Numbered from the stretch's first letter, positions 7,685-12,635 are shown. The stretch is DNA of 12,635 nucleotides from JAXJSP01 sp036310005 (GCA_036310005.1 JAXJSP010000011.1:1-12635); one strand, 5' to 3'. Notes: generated by a model from the letters alone, not told the origin. Translations and numbers: made by a program.

Positions 7685-9121
7685 TTGAATTCCGTATCTA
7701 AAGGACTTGTATGGAAAATATTTGAAAGATTCGGTGTACTCGGTACACAGTTCGTTCTTCAAATAGTATTAGCAAGAATTCTTGATCCTGCTCATTACGG
7801 GGTACTTTCTTTGATGTTAGTATTCACAATGATAGCAAATGTTTTTATTCAATCAGGCTTTAATACTTCATTAATTCAGAATAAAGATGTAACCGATGAT
7901 GACTTTTCTTCAGTTTTCTGGGTATCACTTTTTATTTCTGTAATTTTATATATAATTATTTTTATAAGCGCACCGTTTATCGGCAAGTTTTATGATATGC
8001 CTGGGCTTACAGCGCCTTTAAGAGTTATTTCATTAGTATTATTACCCGGAGCATTTAACTCAGTCCAACTCGCAAAAGTAAACAGAGATATGGATTTTAA
8101 AAAAGTATTTTTGGGTAATATTTTGGGTGTTGTAATTTCCGGAATTATCGGAATAGTTTTAGCATATTCAGGCTTTGGGCTCTGGTCTTTAGTAGCACAA
8201 AATATGTTGAATATTATTGTATGCTGCTTAGTAATGGTATTTATAGTTGACTGGCATCCGAAATTTATAATTAATTGGCAAAGAATTAATGTCTTATTCA
8301 AATTTGGTTGGAAAATTTTAGTTTCTTCTTTGATAGATACTGTTTTTACCGAATTAAGAAGTCTTGTTATAGGAAAACAGTTTGACGAAAAGACTTTAGG
8401 ATATTATAATAAAGGAAAACAATTTCCTCAATTCTTGATTAATGGTGTAAACGGAGCAGTACAAAGTGTTCTTTTGCCTGCTTTATCTAAATTGCAGGAT
8501 GATATTGCGGCAGTAAAAGAACTTACTCGTAAATCAATTATTGTAGGTTCATACTTACTTTTTCCTATAATGGCAATATTAGCGGGAGTAGCAAGGCCGC
8601 TTGTCATTATTTTACTGACCGATAAATGGTTACCTTGCGTTCCGTATTTACAGATTTATTGCCTGACTTTGGCATTTTATCCTATTCACGCATGCAATTT
8701 ACAGGCAATTAATGCTGTTGGCAGAAGTGATGTTTTCTTAAAACTCGAATTGTTTAAAAAATTTATTGGCGTTTTAGCCTTAATAATCGTTGTAGTGTTT
8801 TTCAAATCTCCGATAGCGATTGCAATTTCCGGCGTTTTTACCACTCTGATATCAACTTTTATAAATGCGTTTCCAAATAAAAAATTCATTAATTATACAT
8901 ATCTGCAACAAGTAAAAGATATTTTACCTTCTTTAATTTTATCGACCTTTGTTTTTTTAGTAATATATCTGATTCAATTTATAAAAGTGTCAAATTTCTT
9001 AATAATCATTATTCAGGTTTTAGTTGCAGTTATAATCTATTTAGGTATTTCTGCTTTGCTGAAATTAAGAGGTTTTAAACTGTCTTTAGATATTGTATTA
9101 GGTTTTATCAAGAAAAAGTAA
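7685..9121 (+). CDS. Polysaccharide flippase (Wzx/TuaB-like, MOP superfamily)
   Basis: The 478-residue protein is hydrophobic along its whole length, with 12-14 predicted membrane helices, and would move undecaprenyl-linked glycans across the membrane. The opening NSVSKGLVWKIFERFGVLG, followed by LARILDPAHYGVLSL and a QSGFNTSLIQ-type loop, is characteristic of the TuaB/WzxC-like lipopolysaccharide translocase group; GWKILVSSLIDTVFTELRSL in the middle is likewise typical. The start is a TTG, chosen because AGAGGTGAG precedes it and homologous proteins begin at this point. There are no glycosyltransferase genes around it, so its glycan is unknown. It lies 17 bases from the MreB-family gene and shares its promoter, hinting at a role in envelope growth (inference). 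Confidence 0.92.
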   Translation: MNSVSKGLVWKIFERFGVLGTQFVLQIVLARILDPAHYGVLSLMLVFTMIANVFIQSGFNTSLIQNKDVTDDDFSSVFWVSLFISVILYIIIFISAPFIGKFYDMPGLTAPLRVISLVLLPGAFNSVQLAKVNRDMDFKKVFLGNILGVVISGIIGIVLAYSGFGLWSLVAQNMLNIIVCCLVMVFIVDWHPKFIINWQRINVLFKFGWKILVSSLIDTVFTELRSLVIGKQFDEKTLGYYNKGKQFPQFLINGVNGAVQSVLLPALSKLQDDIAAVKELTRKSIIVGSYLLFPIMAILAGVARPLVIILLTDKWLPCVPYLQIYCLTLAFYPIHACNLQAINAVGRSDVFLKLELFKKFIGVLALIIVVVFFKSPIAIAISGVFTTLISTFINAFPNKKFINYTYLQQVKDILPSLILSTFVFLVIYLIQFIKVSNFLIIIIQVLVAVIIYLGISALLKLRGFKLSLDIVLGFIKKK

Positions 9122-9138
9122 TTTTGTGAGGTGTTCAA

Positions 9139-10170
9139 ATGTTAACTGCAATAGGAATTGATATCGGCACATCGAAAACTGTAATAATTCGCGGTAAAAA
9201 TATCGTTTTAAATGAGCATACTGCAATACTAATGGATACTTATGACGATGTTCCTGTTGCATTCGGTAATGATGCATATAAAGCAATCGGCAGGAATTCG
9301 GAAAAATATGAAGTAATTTGTCCGATTGAACGCGGAGTTATTACTAATTACAATGCTGCTGAATATATTTTTGAAAATTTTATTTCAAAAACTACAGAAA
9401 ACAAAATCACTCGTCCTAGGGTGATAGCGGCGATTCCTTGCTGTTCAACCTCTGTTGAGCGACGCTCTATTATTGAAGCATTACAAATCGCCGGATGCAG
9501 AAGCGTTGTTACTATAGAAACACCTGTTGCCGCTGCTTTAGGAATGGGAATAGATTTTTCAGGTCCCGGCGGTTATACGGTAATTGATATAGGAGCGGGA
9601 ACAACCGATATTGCTGTTTTATCTTTGGGAAGGCTTGCAAAATGCGAAAGTATTAAACTTGCAGGAGTTGACATTGACCAAGCAATAATTAATTATGTAA
9701 AATCTAAATATAATATAATCATCGGTATTCATACAGCACAAATGGTTAAGCACAATATAGGTTCTGTAATTGAAAGACCGTTTGAAGTCGGAATGATGAT
9801 AAAAGGTATTAACGCAATTTCCTTAATGCCTGACAGCGTTGAAGTAACAGACAGAGAATTATTTGATGTTATATATGAGACTGTTGAAAATATTTTTTCA
9901 AATATCAGTAATATCTTAATGGAAACTGCGCCTGAACTAGTGGGCGATATTAAAAATAACGGTATATATTTAACCGGTGGCAGTTCACTTTTATATGGTA
10001 TGAAGGAAAAACTCTCGGAGTATCTCGGAGTAAATATAATTACATTTGATAATGTCGAAACCTGTGTTTCAAGAGGTTTAGGTAAGATTTTGAGGAATAA
10101 AGAATTTTTAAAAGCTGGAAATTATAATTCGGTAAAAGATATTTTATTAGAAGATGTAAGTATTCCTTGA
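9139..10170 (+). CDS. MreB-family actin-like protein (orphan, divergent)
   Basis: The 343-residue product has the actin-fold phosphate loops of MreB/Mbl: GIDIGTSKT (6-14; standard MreB has DLGTANT), the GKNIVLNE strand, PVAAALG (129-135), VIDIGAGTTDIAVLSLG (148-164) and LTGGSSLLYGM (278-288; standard GGGALL). Length and domain order match rod-shape MreB, which polymerises under the membrane and steers wall synthesis. mreC and mreD are not adjacent. Several conserved positions differ (Ser-Lys for Ala-Asn in phosphate loop 1, CCSTS for the usual SGIT-like loop), so I give no firm symbol. GTGAGGTG supports the ATG. The stop codon TGA is part of the -35 box of the tRNA-Leu promoter. Confidence 0.88.
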   Translation: MLTAIGIDIGTSKTVIIRGKNIVLNEHTAILMDTYDDVPVAFGNDAYKAIGRNSEKYEVICPIERGVITNYNAAEYIFENFISKTTENKITRPRVIAAIPCCSTSVERRSIIEALQIAGCRSVVTIETPVAAALGMGIDFSGPGGYTVIDIGAGTTDIAVLSLGRLAKCESIKLAGVDIDQAIINYVKSKYNIIIGIHTAQMVKHNIGSVIERPFEVGMMIKGINAISLMPDSVEVTDRELFDVIYETVENIFSNISNILMETAPELVGDIKNNGIYLTGGSSLLYGMKEKLSEYLGVNIITFDNVETCVSRGLGKILRNKEFLKAGNYNSVKDILLEDVSIP

Positions 10171-10195
10171 CAACAGACTTTTTTTGTATTATAAT
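10167..10195 (+). promoter_or_regulatory. Perfect consensus SigA promoter of tRNA-Leu, overlapping the mreB-like stop codon
   Basis: TTGACA (10167-10172), a 17-base spacer, and TATAAT (10190-10195). The TGA at 10168-10170 inside the -35 box is also the stop of the preceding gene. The predicted start is about 5 bases before the tRNA. Confidence 0.9.
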
Positions 10196-10207
10196 CTAAA
10201 ATGTTCC

Positions 10208-10294
10208 GCTGGTGTGATGGAATAGGCAGACATGAGGGACTTAAAATCCCTTGGTGGCGACACCGTGCCGGTTCAAGTCCGGCCACCAGCACCA
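10208..10294 (+). tRNA. tRNA-Leu (anticodon UAA)
   Basis: An 87-base class II tRNA with CCA encoded. The acceptor GCTGGTG (10208-10214) pairs with CACCAGC (10284-10290), then discriminator A and CCA. The anticodon stem AGGGA/TCCCT closes the loop CTTAAAA, giving anticodon TAA for UUA leucine codons. The long variable arm TGGTGGCGACACC marks class II (Leu), and the T arm has GCCGG-TTCAAGT-CCGGC. UUA is a very frequent codon in an A+T-rich genome, which fits the strong promoter. It is a single tRNA unit between its own promoter and terminator. Confidence 0.97.
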
Positions 10295-10296
10295 AA

Positions 10297-10335
10297 AAAA
10301 TCGATAAGTCTTTCGGTAGATTTGTCGATTTTTCA
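10297..10335 (+). terminator. Rho-independent terminator after tRNA-Leu
   Basis: AAAATCGA (10297-10304) pairs with TCGATTTT (10325-10332), and the stem continues for seven more pairs (with G-U) to the loop TTCGGT. A short T run closes it. It begins 3 bases after the CCA end. Confidence 0.88.
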
Positions 10336-10369
10336 CAATGAGATTTTCATATAAAGGAGCGAATAGGCG

Positions 10370-11023
10370 ATGTTGTTTGAAAATGGAGATAGAATTGTAT
10401 TTGCAGGCGATTCGGTAACGGATATGGGAAGTGCAAATCCTGTTGGCGAGGGGCTTTTTGAAAGCCTCGGAAATGGATATGTTAGAGAGATTGAAAATTT
10501 ACTGACCGCTTGGTATCCCGAACTTAATATTCGCGTAACAAATAGTGGAATTAGCGGCAACACAAGTCGTGACCTTGCGGCGAGATTCGACAGAGATGTT
10601 GTTGATTTAAAGCCCGACTGGGTATCTATATGTATCGGTATCAATGATGTATGGCGTCAATTTGATGTTCCGGCAATTCCTGAGGCTGCAGTGATGCCTC
10701 AAGAATATGAATCAAATATGGAAGAGATGATATTAAAAATTAAAGATAAGGTAAAGGGAATTTTTATTATTTCGCCATATTATATTGAAGTAAATAAAGA
10801 GGATTATATGCGTAAGCGAATGGACGAATATGTAGAAATATGCAAAAAACTTGCAAAGAAGTATTCACTATATTTTGTGGATTTTCAAAAAACATTTGAA
10901 GATTTCTGTAAAATCCAACATTCTTCCAAATTAGCATGGGATAGAGTACATCCTAACAGAATGGGAGCAATGCTTCAAGCAAAAGAGTTTGTAAAGCATA
11001 TTGATTTTGATTTTAACAGATGA
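10370..11023 (+). CDS. SGNH/GDSL-family hydrolase (cytoplasmic esterase-like)
   Basis: The 217-residue protein shows the four SGNH blocks: FAGDSVTDMGS (nucleophile Ser15), NSGISGNTSRDL (block II Gly near 60-63), CIGINDVW (Asn92), and WDRVHPNRMGA (Asp191, His194). Members are esterases, often deacetylating glycans or sugars; substrate cannot be told here. There is no signal peptide or membrane segment, so it should act in the cytoplasm. AAGGAG at 10353-10358 lies 11 bases before the ATG, a slightly long spacing, but the reading frame begins right before the first conserved strand so the start is good. No clear promoter fits between the tRNA terminator and this gene, and no terminator follows directly. 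It looks like an accessory single gene. Confidence 0.93.
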   Translation: MLFENGDRIVFAGDSVTDMGSANPVGEGLFESLGNGYVREIENLLTAWYPELNIRVTNSGISGNTSRDLAARFDRDVVDLKPDWVSICIGINDVWRQFDVPAIPEAAVMPQEYESNMEEMILKIKDKVKGIFIISPYYIEVNKEDYMRKRMDEYVEICKKLAKKYSLYFVDFQKTFEDFCKIQHSSKLAWDRVHPNRMGAMLQAKEFVKHIDFDFNR

Positions 11024-11043
11024 TTTTTTGTTATAGCATACCC

Positions 11044-11095
11044 ATGGGACACAGGGGACGGTTCTCTTGACACAATAGAACCGTCCCATTGTGTT
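11044..11095. repeat. REP-like palindromic element
   Basis: GGGACGGTTC (11055-11064) and GAACCGTCCC (11078-11087) are perfect 10-bp inverted copies. Around them lie ACAC/GTGT (11049-11052 with 11091-11094), GGGAC at 11046-11050 that can pair with GTCCC, and CACAAT/ATTGTG (11071-11076 with 11088-11093), so several alternative foldings exist. Sequences of the GGGGACGGTTCT...AGAACCGTCCC type recur between genes in many clostridial genomes and resemble REP elements mobilised by Y1 (RAYT) transposases. No T run follows, so it is not a normal terminator. The family link is from memory and needs a genome search. Confidence 0.7.
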
Positions 11096-11139
11096 ATTGG
11101 ATGTTTCTTTTGAAAAACTATTAAAATGATATCTTTATA

Positions 11140-11168
11140 TTGATTTTTTCAGAGATTTGTGGTAAAAT
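11140..11168 (+). promoter_or_regulatory. Possible SigA promoter in the gene-free stretch
   Basis: TTGATT (11140-11145), a 17-base spacer, and TAAAAT (11163-11168). It points to a 110-base interval with no gene that ends in a strong terminator, see the candidate small RNA. Confidence 0.5.
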
Positions 11169-11174
11169 AAGTAT

Positions 11175-11286
11175 GCAAAGAAAAAGAAGGTGTTTTTTCG
11201 CTTAAAACAGCCGATTTTACCCAGTTCTTTTTCGGACACGAATGACAAAAAATAAAGGGACTGTTTTACAGTCCCTTTATTTTTAT
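11175..11286 (+). ncRNA. Candidate small RNA of about 110 nt
   Basis: A promoter-like pair of boxes upstream and a 13-bp terminator downstream enclose an interval that holds no credible gene. The interval can fold: GAAAAAGAA (11180-11188) pairs with TTCTTTTTC (11225-11233), and inside it TGTTTT (11191-11196) pairs with AAAACA (11204-11209) across the loop TTCGCTT. The A- and T-rich arms are weak evidence in an A+T-rich genome. It matches no RNA family I know; it could also be the decayed 3' end of a lost gene, because a frame without start reads KTADFTQFFFGHE and stops at about 11244. Confidence 0.35.
11249..11286 (+). terminator. Rho-independent terminator in the gene-free stretch
   Basis: ATAAAGGGACTGT (11252-11264) pairs perfectly with ACAGTCCCTTTAT (11268-11280) across a TTT loop, followed by TTTTATT. 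It serves no annotated gene and so marks the end of an unassigned transcript, or of read-through from the SGNH gene. Confidence 0.88.
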
Positions 11287-11287
11287 T

Positions 11288-11450
11288 CAAGCCGACAGGC
11301 TTGGTATATCATCACGCTTTAGCGTGTATATCATCAACTTGCTTTGCGAGTTGCATCTCATCACACCTTTAAGTATGTATTAAAAACTGACGGCTTAATG
11401 TTATGCAATTCCTTATTTAATTGATGATATACAATGCTCCGCATTGATTA
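11288..11450. repeat. Chain of hairpins joined by a conserved 10-bp linker
   Basis: Three hairpins follow each other: CAAGCCgacaGGCTTG (11288-11303), CACGCTttAGCGTG (11313-11326) and AACTTGCtttGCGAGTT (11336-11352). They are joined by GTATATCATC (11304-11313), GTATATCATC (11326-11335) and the variant GCATCTCATC (11353-11362). After a 60-bp centre without clear structure, the linker returns in reverse orientation, GATGATATAC (11423-11432), followed by AATGCtccGCATT (11433-11445) and GAT. Stems differ in sequence while linkers and short T-rich or TCC loops are kept. It is not a terminator and holds no open frame. I take it to be a non-coding mobile or structured repeat. Confidence 0.75.
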
Positions 11451-11460
11451 ATTTTTATCT

Positions 11461-11676
11461 TTATTTTTGTATATTTGGATTATTTGTTCTGTCAAGTAAA
11501 TAATCAACACTTACTTTATAGTAATCAGCCAATTTTATCAAAATTTCAGCAGTTAAAGAAATTACTCCTGTTTCATATTGAGAATATGTGTTTTGTGATA
11601 CATTAAGGTATTTTGCTATATCTTTTTGTTTTATATCTCTATCTTCTCTAATACCTCTTAAATTCTTGAATTGCAT
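11461..11676 (-). CDS. XRE-family (Cro/CI-like) repressor, single HTH domain
   Basis: This 71-residue protein begins MQFKNLRGIREDRDIKQKDI and is all HTH_3 domain: helix 2 and 3 around KQKDIAKYLNVSQNTYSQYE (17-36), then the usual ISLTAEILIKLADYYKVSVDYLLDR end. The ATG at 11676 is chosen because GAGGTG (11683-11688, minus strand) lies 6 bases before it; the frame is open for 17 more codons with no ribosome site. It should bind DNA as a dimer in the cytoplasm. It diverges from a zinc-ribbon membrane protein gene, with two near-identical palindromes between them, so it probably represses that gene and itself. Such pairs are common on phage-like and integrative elements. Confidence 0.92.
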   Translation of the reverse strand: MQFKNLRGIREDRDIKQKDIAKYLNVSQNTYSQYETGVISLTAEILIKLADYYKVSVDYLLDRTNNPNIQK

Positions 11677-11682
11677 AATAAT

Positions 11683-11688
11683 CACCTC
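11683..11688 (-). promoter_or_regulatory. Ribosome binding site that fixes the XRE start
   Basis: GAGGTG on the minus strand, 6 bases before the ATG at 11676; no such site precedes the longer reading. Confidence 0.8.
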
Positions 11689-11703
11689 ATAATTATTATG
11701 TAA

Positions 11704-11720
11704 TATCTGTAATAAAGATA
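11704..11720. promoter_or_regulatory. Operator 1 of the XRE module (imperfect palindrome)
   Basis: TATCTGTAATAAAGATA: the same 17-base site as operator 2 apart from one base (A for C), which breaks one arm pair. It lies just upstream of the -35 box of the rightward gene and within the leader side of xre. Confidence 0.65.
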
Positions 11721-11749
11721 TTGACATTTATCTGTAATACAGATATAAT
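11721..11749 (+). promoter_or_regulatory. Perfect consensus SigA promoter of the zinc-ribbon gene
   Basis: TTGACA (11721-11726), a 17-base spacer, and TATAAT (11744-11749). The spacer is almost wholly taken up by operator 2, so a bound repressor would exclude RNA polymerase. Confidence 0.9.
11729..11745. promoter_or_regulatory. Operator 2 of the XRE module (perfect palindrome inside the promoter)
   Basis: TATCTGTAATACAGATA has two perfect 8-base arms around a central A. It starts 25 bases after operator 1 in the same orientation and covers the spacer up to the first two bases of the -10 box. Its size fits a Cro/CI-type dimer site; the cognate factor is probably the adjacent XRE protein (inference). 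Confidence 0.75.
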
Positions 11750-11791
11750 ATTGTTGTCAAATCTTGATGAATATTAAGGAGGATAAAAATC

Positions 11792-12079
11792 ATGGCAATT
11801 AATGTAAAATGCCCTAAATGCGGAAGTACAAAAGTTCAATTATCTAATGAATCAAATAAACACGGTTGTTTATATATGGTTCTATTCGGTGTTTGGTATT
11901 TTATGTGGATTATGTGCAAATGGTGTATTGGAATGATGATATTCATTTTCTATGATTGGTGGATGGCGATTATACACAAGGCATCAGGAAAAGGGTATGC
12001 GTGGAAAGCAAAAAGATGGTTTTCCAATCGCATAAAAATTTATTTCTGTCATGACTGTGGATACAATTTTAGAGCATAA
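11792..12079 (+). CDS. Small membrane protein with a split zinc ribbon
   Basis: The 95-residue product has CPKCG (Cys7, Cys10) at the N-terminus and CHDCG (Cys86, Cys89) at the C-terminus, the two knuckles of one zinc ribbon held apart by a hydrophobic, Trp/Met-rich stretch (about 27-61, LYMVLFGVWYFMWIM... to WWMAII) long enough for one or two membrane passes. A basic, Trp-containing linker (KASGKGYAWKAKRWFSNR) follows. It resembles the broad group of zinc-ribbon plus membrane-segment proteins of unknown role; the Trp-rich middle is unusual. TAAGGAGG at 11775-11782 gives a very strong ribosome site. Under the operator-bearing promoter it is probably silent until the XRE protein is relieved. 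The function is unknown. Confidence 0.8.
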   Translation: MAINVKCPKCGSTKVQLSNESNKHGCLYMVLFGVWYFMWIMCKWCIGMMIFIFYDWWMAIIHKASGKGYAWKAKRWFSNRIKIYFCHDCGYNFRA

Positions 12080-12134
12080 GAAAATCTTGACTTTTCTGAG
12101 CCCTATCATTCGTGTTATTAAGTTCAAACTTTAC

Positions 12135-12173
12135 AAAAATAAAACACTTCCTTTTGGAAAGTGTTTTATTTTT
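12135..12173 (+). terminator. Rho-independent terminator after the zinc-ribbon gene
   Basis: AAAAATAAAACACTTCC (12135-12151) pairs with GGAAAGTGTTTTATTTTT (12156-12173) across TTTT, with one bulged base. A-rich before and T-rich after, so it can work both ways and may also stop transcription arriving from the right. Confidence 0.88.
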
Positions 12174-12366
12174 GTGTTTGTGTGTTTGCTCGAAACAGCA
12201 TTTGAGCGTCAGGTCGACATCTTTTTTCGCTACGGGCACAAAACGATGTTAAGGCTAACACCGTAAACACTTGCGCTTCGCCCAAGCATGTTGCGCCTCT
12301 AACGCTGCATACTATAATACACAAAAGCAGTGTCCAATACAGGGGAGAGAAAACCGCCGCTGTATA
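12174..12366. other. Gene-free, more G+C-rich stretch of probable foreign origin
   Basis: This stretch is visibly richer in G and C than the genes on the left (for example CGCTTCGCCC, GGTCGAC, ACCGCCGCTG). It contains no frame with a start codon and ribosome site. On the minus strand it is open in frame with the AraC stump beyond its TAA, but that is read-through sequence rather than a gene. It holds two TTGCGC copies (12271, 12291) and a TATAAT (12313-12318). I see no RNA gene. It probably arrived with the AraC fragment as flanking DNA. Confidence 0.4.
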
Positions 12367-12369
12367 TCC

Positions 12370-12453
12370 TTAAATCTTAAGTTTTGTTTTTCTGTATTCT
12401 GACGGAGTCATTCCGGTTGCGGTTTTAAAAGTTTTGCTGAAATAGCTTGGTGC
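12370..12453 (-). pseudogene. AraC-family regulator, C-terminal stump
   Basis: On the minus strand the frame reads PSYFSKTFKTATGMTPSEY and then RKTKLKI and stop. This is the second helix-turn-helix and signature of AraC/XylS regulators (SYFSK-FK---G-TPSEYR). Only about 27 residues survive. Upstream the similarity stops at about 12453, and an in-frame TAG is at 12463-12465, so the sensor domain and first HTH are missing. The break coincides with the start of the presumed mobile-element leader on the right, which fits truncation by insertion. The target genes and effector cannot be inferred. Confidence 0.85.
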
Positions 12454-12551
12454 TATTATCCGCTAAAATCGTTTATATATATTGAGTATATAGAACCTCT
12501 GAATATTGTTCAAACTTAGTGTAAAATAAATGTAGGGAAAAATTGAAAAAA

Positions 12552-12615
12552 GATTGCTTCTTGTGTTTTAATAATGGTAGTAACCCAAAACCAGAACAAA
12601 ACACAAAGGAGCAAC
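12552..12615 (+). promoter_or_regulatory. Long inverted repeat sequestering a ribosome binding site
   Basis: GATTGCTTCTTGTGTTTT (12552-12569) can pair with AAAACACAAAGGAGCAAC (12598-12615), nearly perfect with a G-T pair and one bulge, around a 28-base loop that itself contains GGTAGTAACC. The right arm includes AGGAG (12607-12611) for the ATG at 12619. Message made from upstream would hide this site. Confidence 0.6.
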
Positions 12616-12618
12616 CTT

Positions 12619-12635
12619 ATGGAAAAGATTATAGC
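12619..12635 (+). CDS. Start of an unidentified open frame, cut by the window edge
   Basis: ATG followed by codons for Glu-Lys-Ile-Ile and a partial sixth codon, with AGGAG 7 bases upstream. Five codons are not enough to identify a protein; its leader suggests a transposase. Confidence 0.4.

Larger units (their letters stand above)
12454..12635 (+). mobile_element. Probable 5' end of an insertion element (family uncertain)
   Basis: From the AraC break onwards the sequence has a different, A+T-rich character and ends in a reading frame preceded by AAAGGAG. The leader carries a long inverted repeat that buries the ribosome site, a device known from several insertion sequences. I cannot name the family: the terminal repeat is not recognisable without the other end, and only six codons of the frame are inside the window. 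The left boundary could lie anywhere between 12451 and about 12500. Confidence 0.35.

Noticed and set aside
10270..10294. tRNA-Leu 3' end as an attachment site for an integrative element
   Set aside because: No second copy of the tRNA 3' end and no integrase gene is seen in the window.
10333..10644. Minus-strand open frame opposite the SGNH hydrolase
   Set aside because: It is a shadow of a gene with all four SGNH blocks and has no ribosome site.
11191..11244. Possible short peptide ending KTADFTQFFFGHE
   Set aside because: There is no start codon at a proper distance from a ribosome site and an in-frame stop lies just upstream; at best it is a relic.
11288..11362. CRISPR array
   Set aside because: The repeated unit is only 10 bp, the material between is palindromic rather than spacer-like, and no cas gene is near.
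12051..12266. Plus-strand open frame of 71 codons overlapping the zinc-ribbon gene end
   Set aside because: It has no ribosome site, runs through the terminator stem at 12135-12173 and has no protein-like pattern.
12291..12318. TTGCGC-N16-TATAAT promoter-like pair in the G+C-rich flank
   Set aside because: The -35 box is poor and it would drive only antisense of the AraC stump; no product is visible.

Overview
The window reads as a low-G+C Firmicute, most likely a gut-type clostridial (Ruminococcaceae/Oscillospiraceae-like) chromosome. The reasons are the A+T-rich codon use, strong AGGAGG/GAGGTG ribosome sites, consensus TTGACA-N17-TATAAT promoters, and the gene content (cdaA-cdaR, recD2, comFC, ispF of the MEP pathway, an EF2568-type cysteine desulfurase next to a DUF3343 protein). 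The genus is an inference from family resemblance only.

Left part (1-2062): the 3' end of an IS3-family element runs in from the left edge and ends at about base 149. It is inserted into the 3' end of a minus-strand cysteine desulfurase gene, whose last 13 codons and stop are supplied by the IS. Upstream on the same strand lie a small DUF3343 (putative Se/S carrier-like) gene and ispF. A terminator/attenuator hairpin separates ispF from DUF3343. ispF diverges from the next operon through back-to-back promoters.

Core part (2209-10294, plus strand): cdaA (diadenylate cyclase) and cdaR (YbbR) form an overlapping pair closed by a terminator; the usual downstream partner glmM is absent. Next comes a chain of overlapping genes: a small membrane-anchored protein of unknown function, recD2 and comFC. 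A perfect consensus promoter then starts a two-gene unit of a TuaB/Wzx-type polysaccharide flippase (TTG start) and an orphan MreB-family protein. The stop codon of the latter lies inside the -35 box of a tRNA-Leu(UAA) gene, which has its own perfect promoter and terminator.

Right part (10335-12635) is accessory in character: an SGNH/GDSL esterase; a 437-bp gene-free stretch holding a REP-like palindrome, a possible small RNA with promoter and terminator, and a chain of hairpins joined by a conserved 10-bp linker; then a compact XRE repressor / zinc-ribbon membrane protein module with two palindromic operators, one inside the promoter. After a terminator come a more G+C-rich stretch, the C-terminal stump of an AraC-family regulator gene, and what looks like the leader of another mobile element whose ribosome site is buried in a long hairpin. 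The window is thus bounded by mobile DNA at both ends. The most interesting parts are the XRE/zinc-ribbon module, the linker-hairpin chain and the candidate small RNA.
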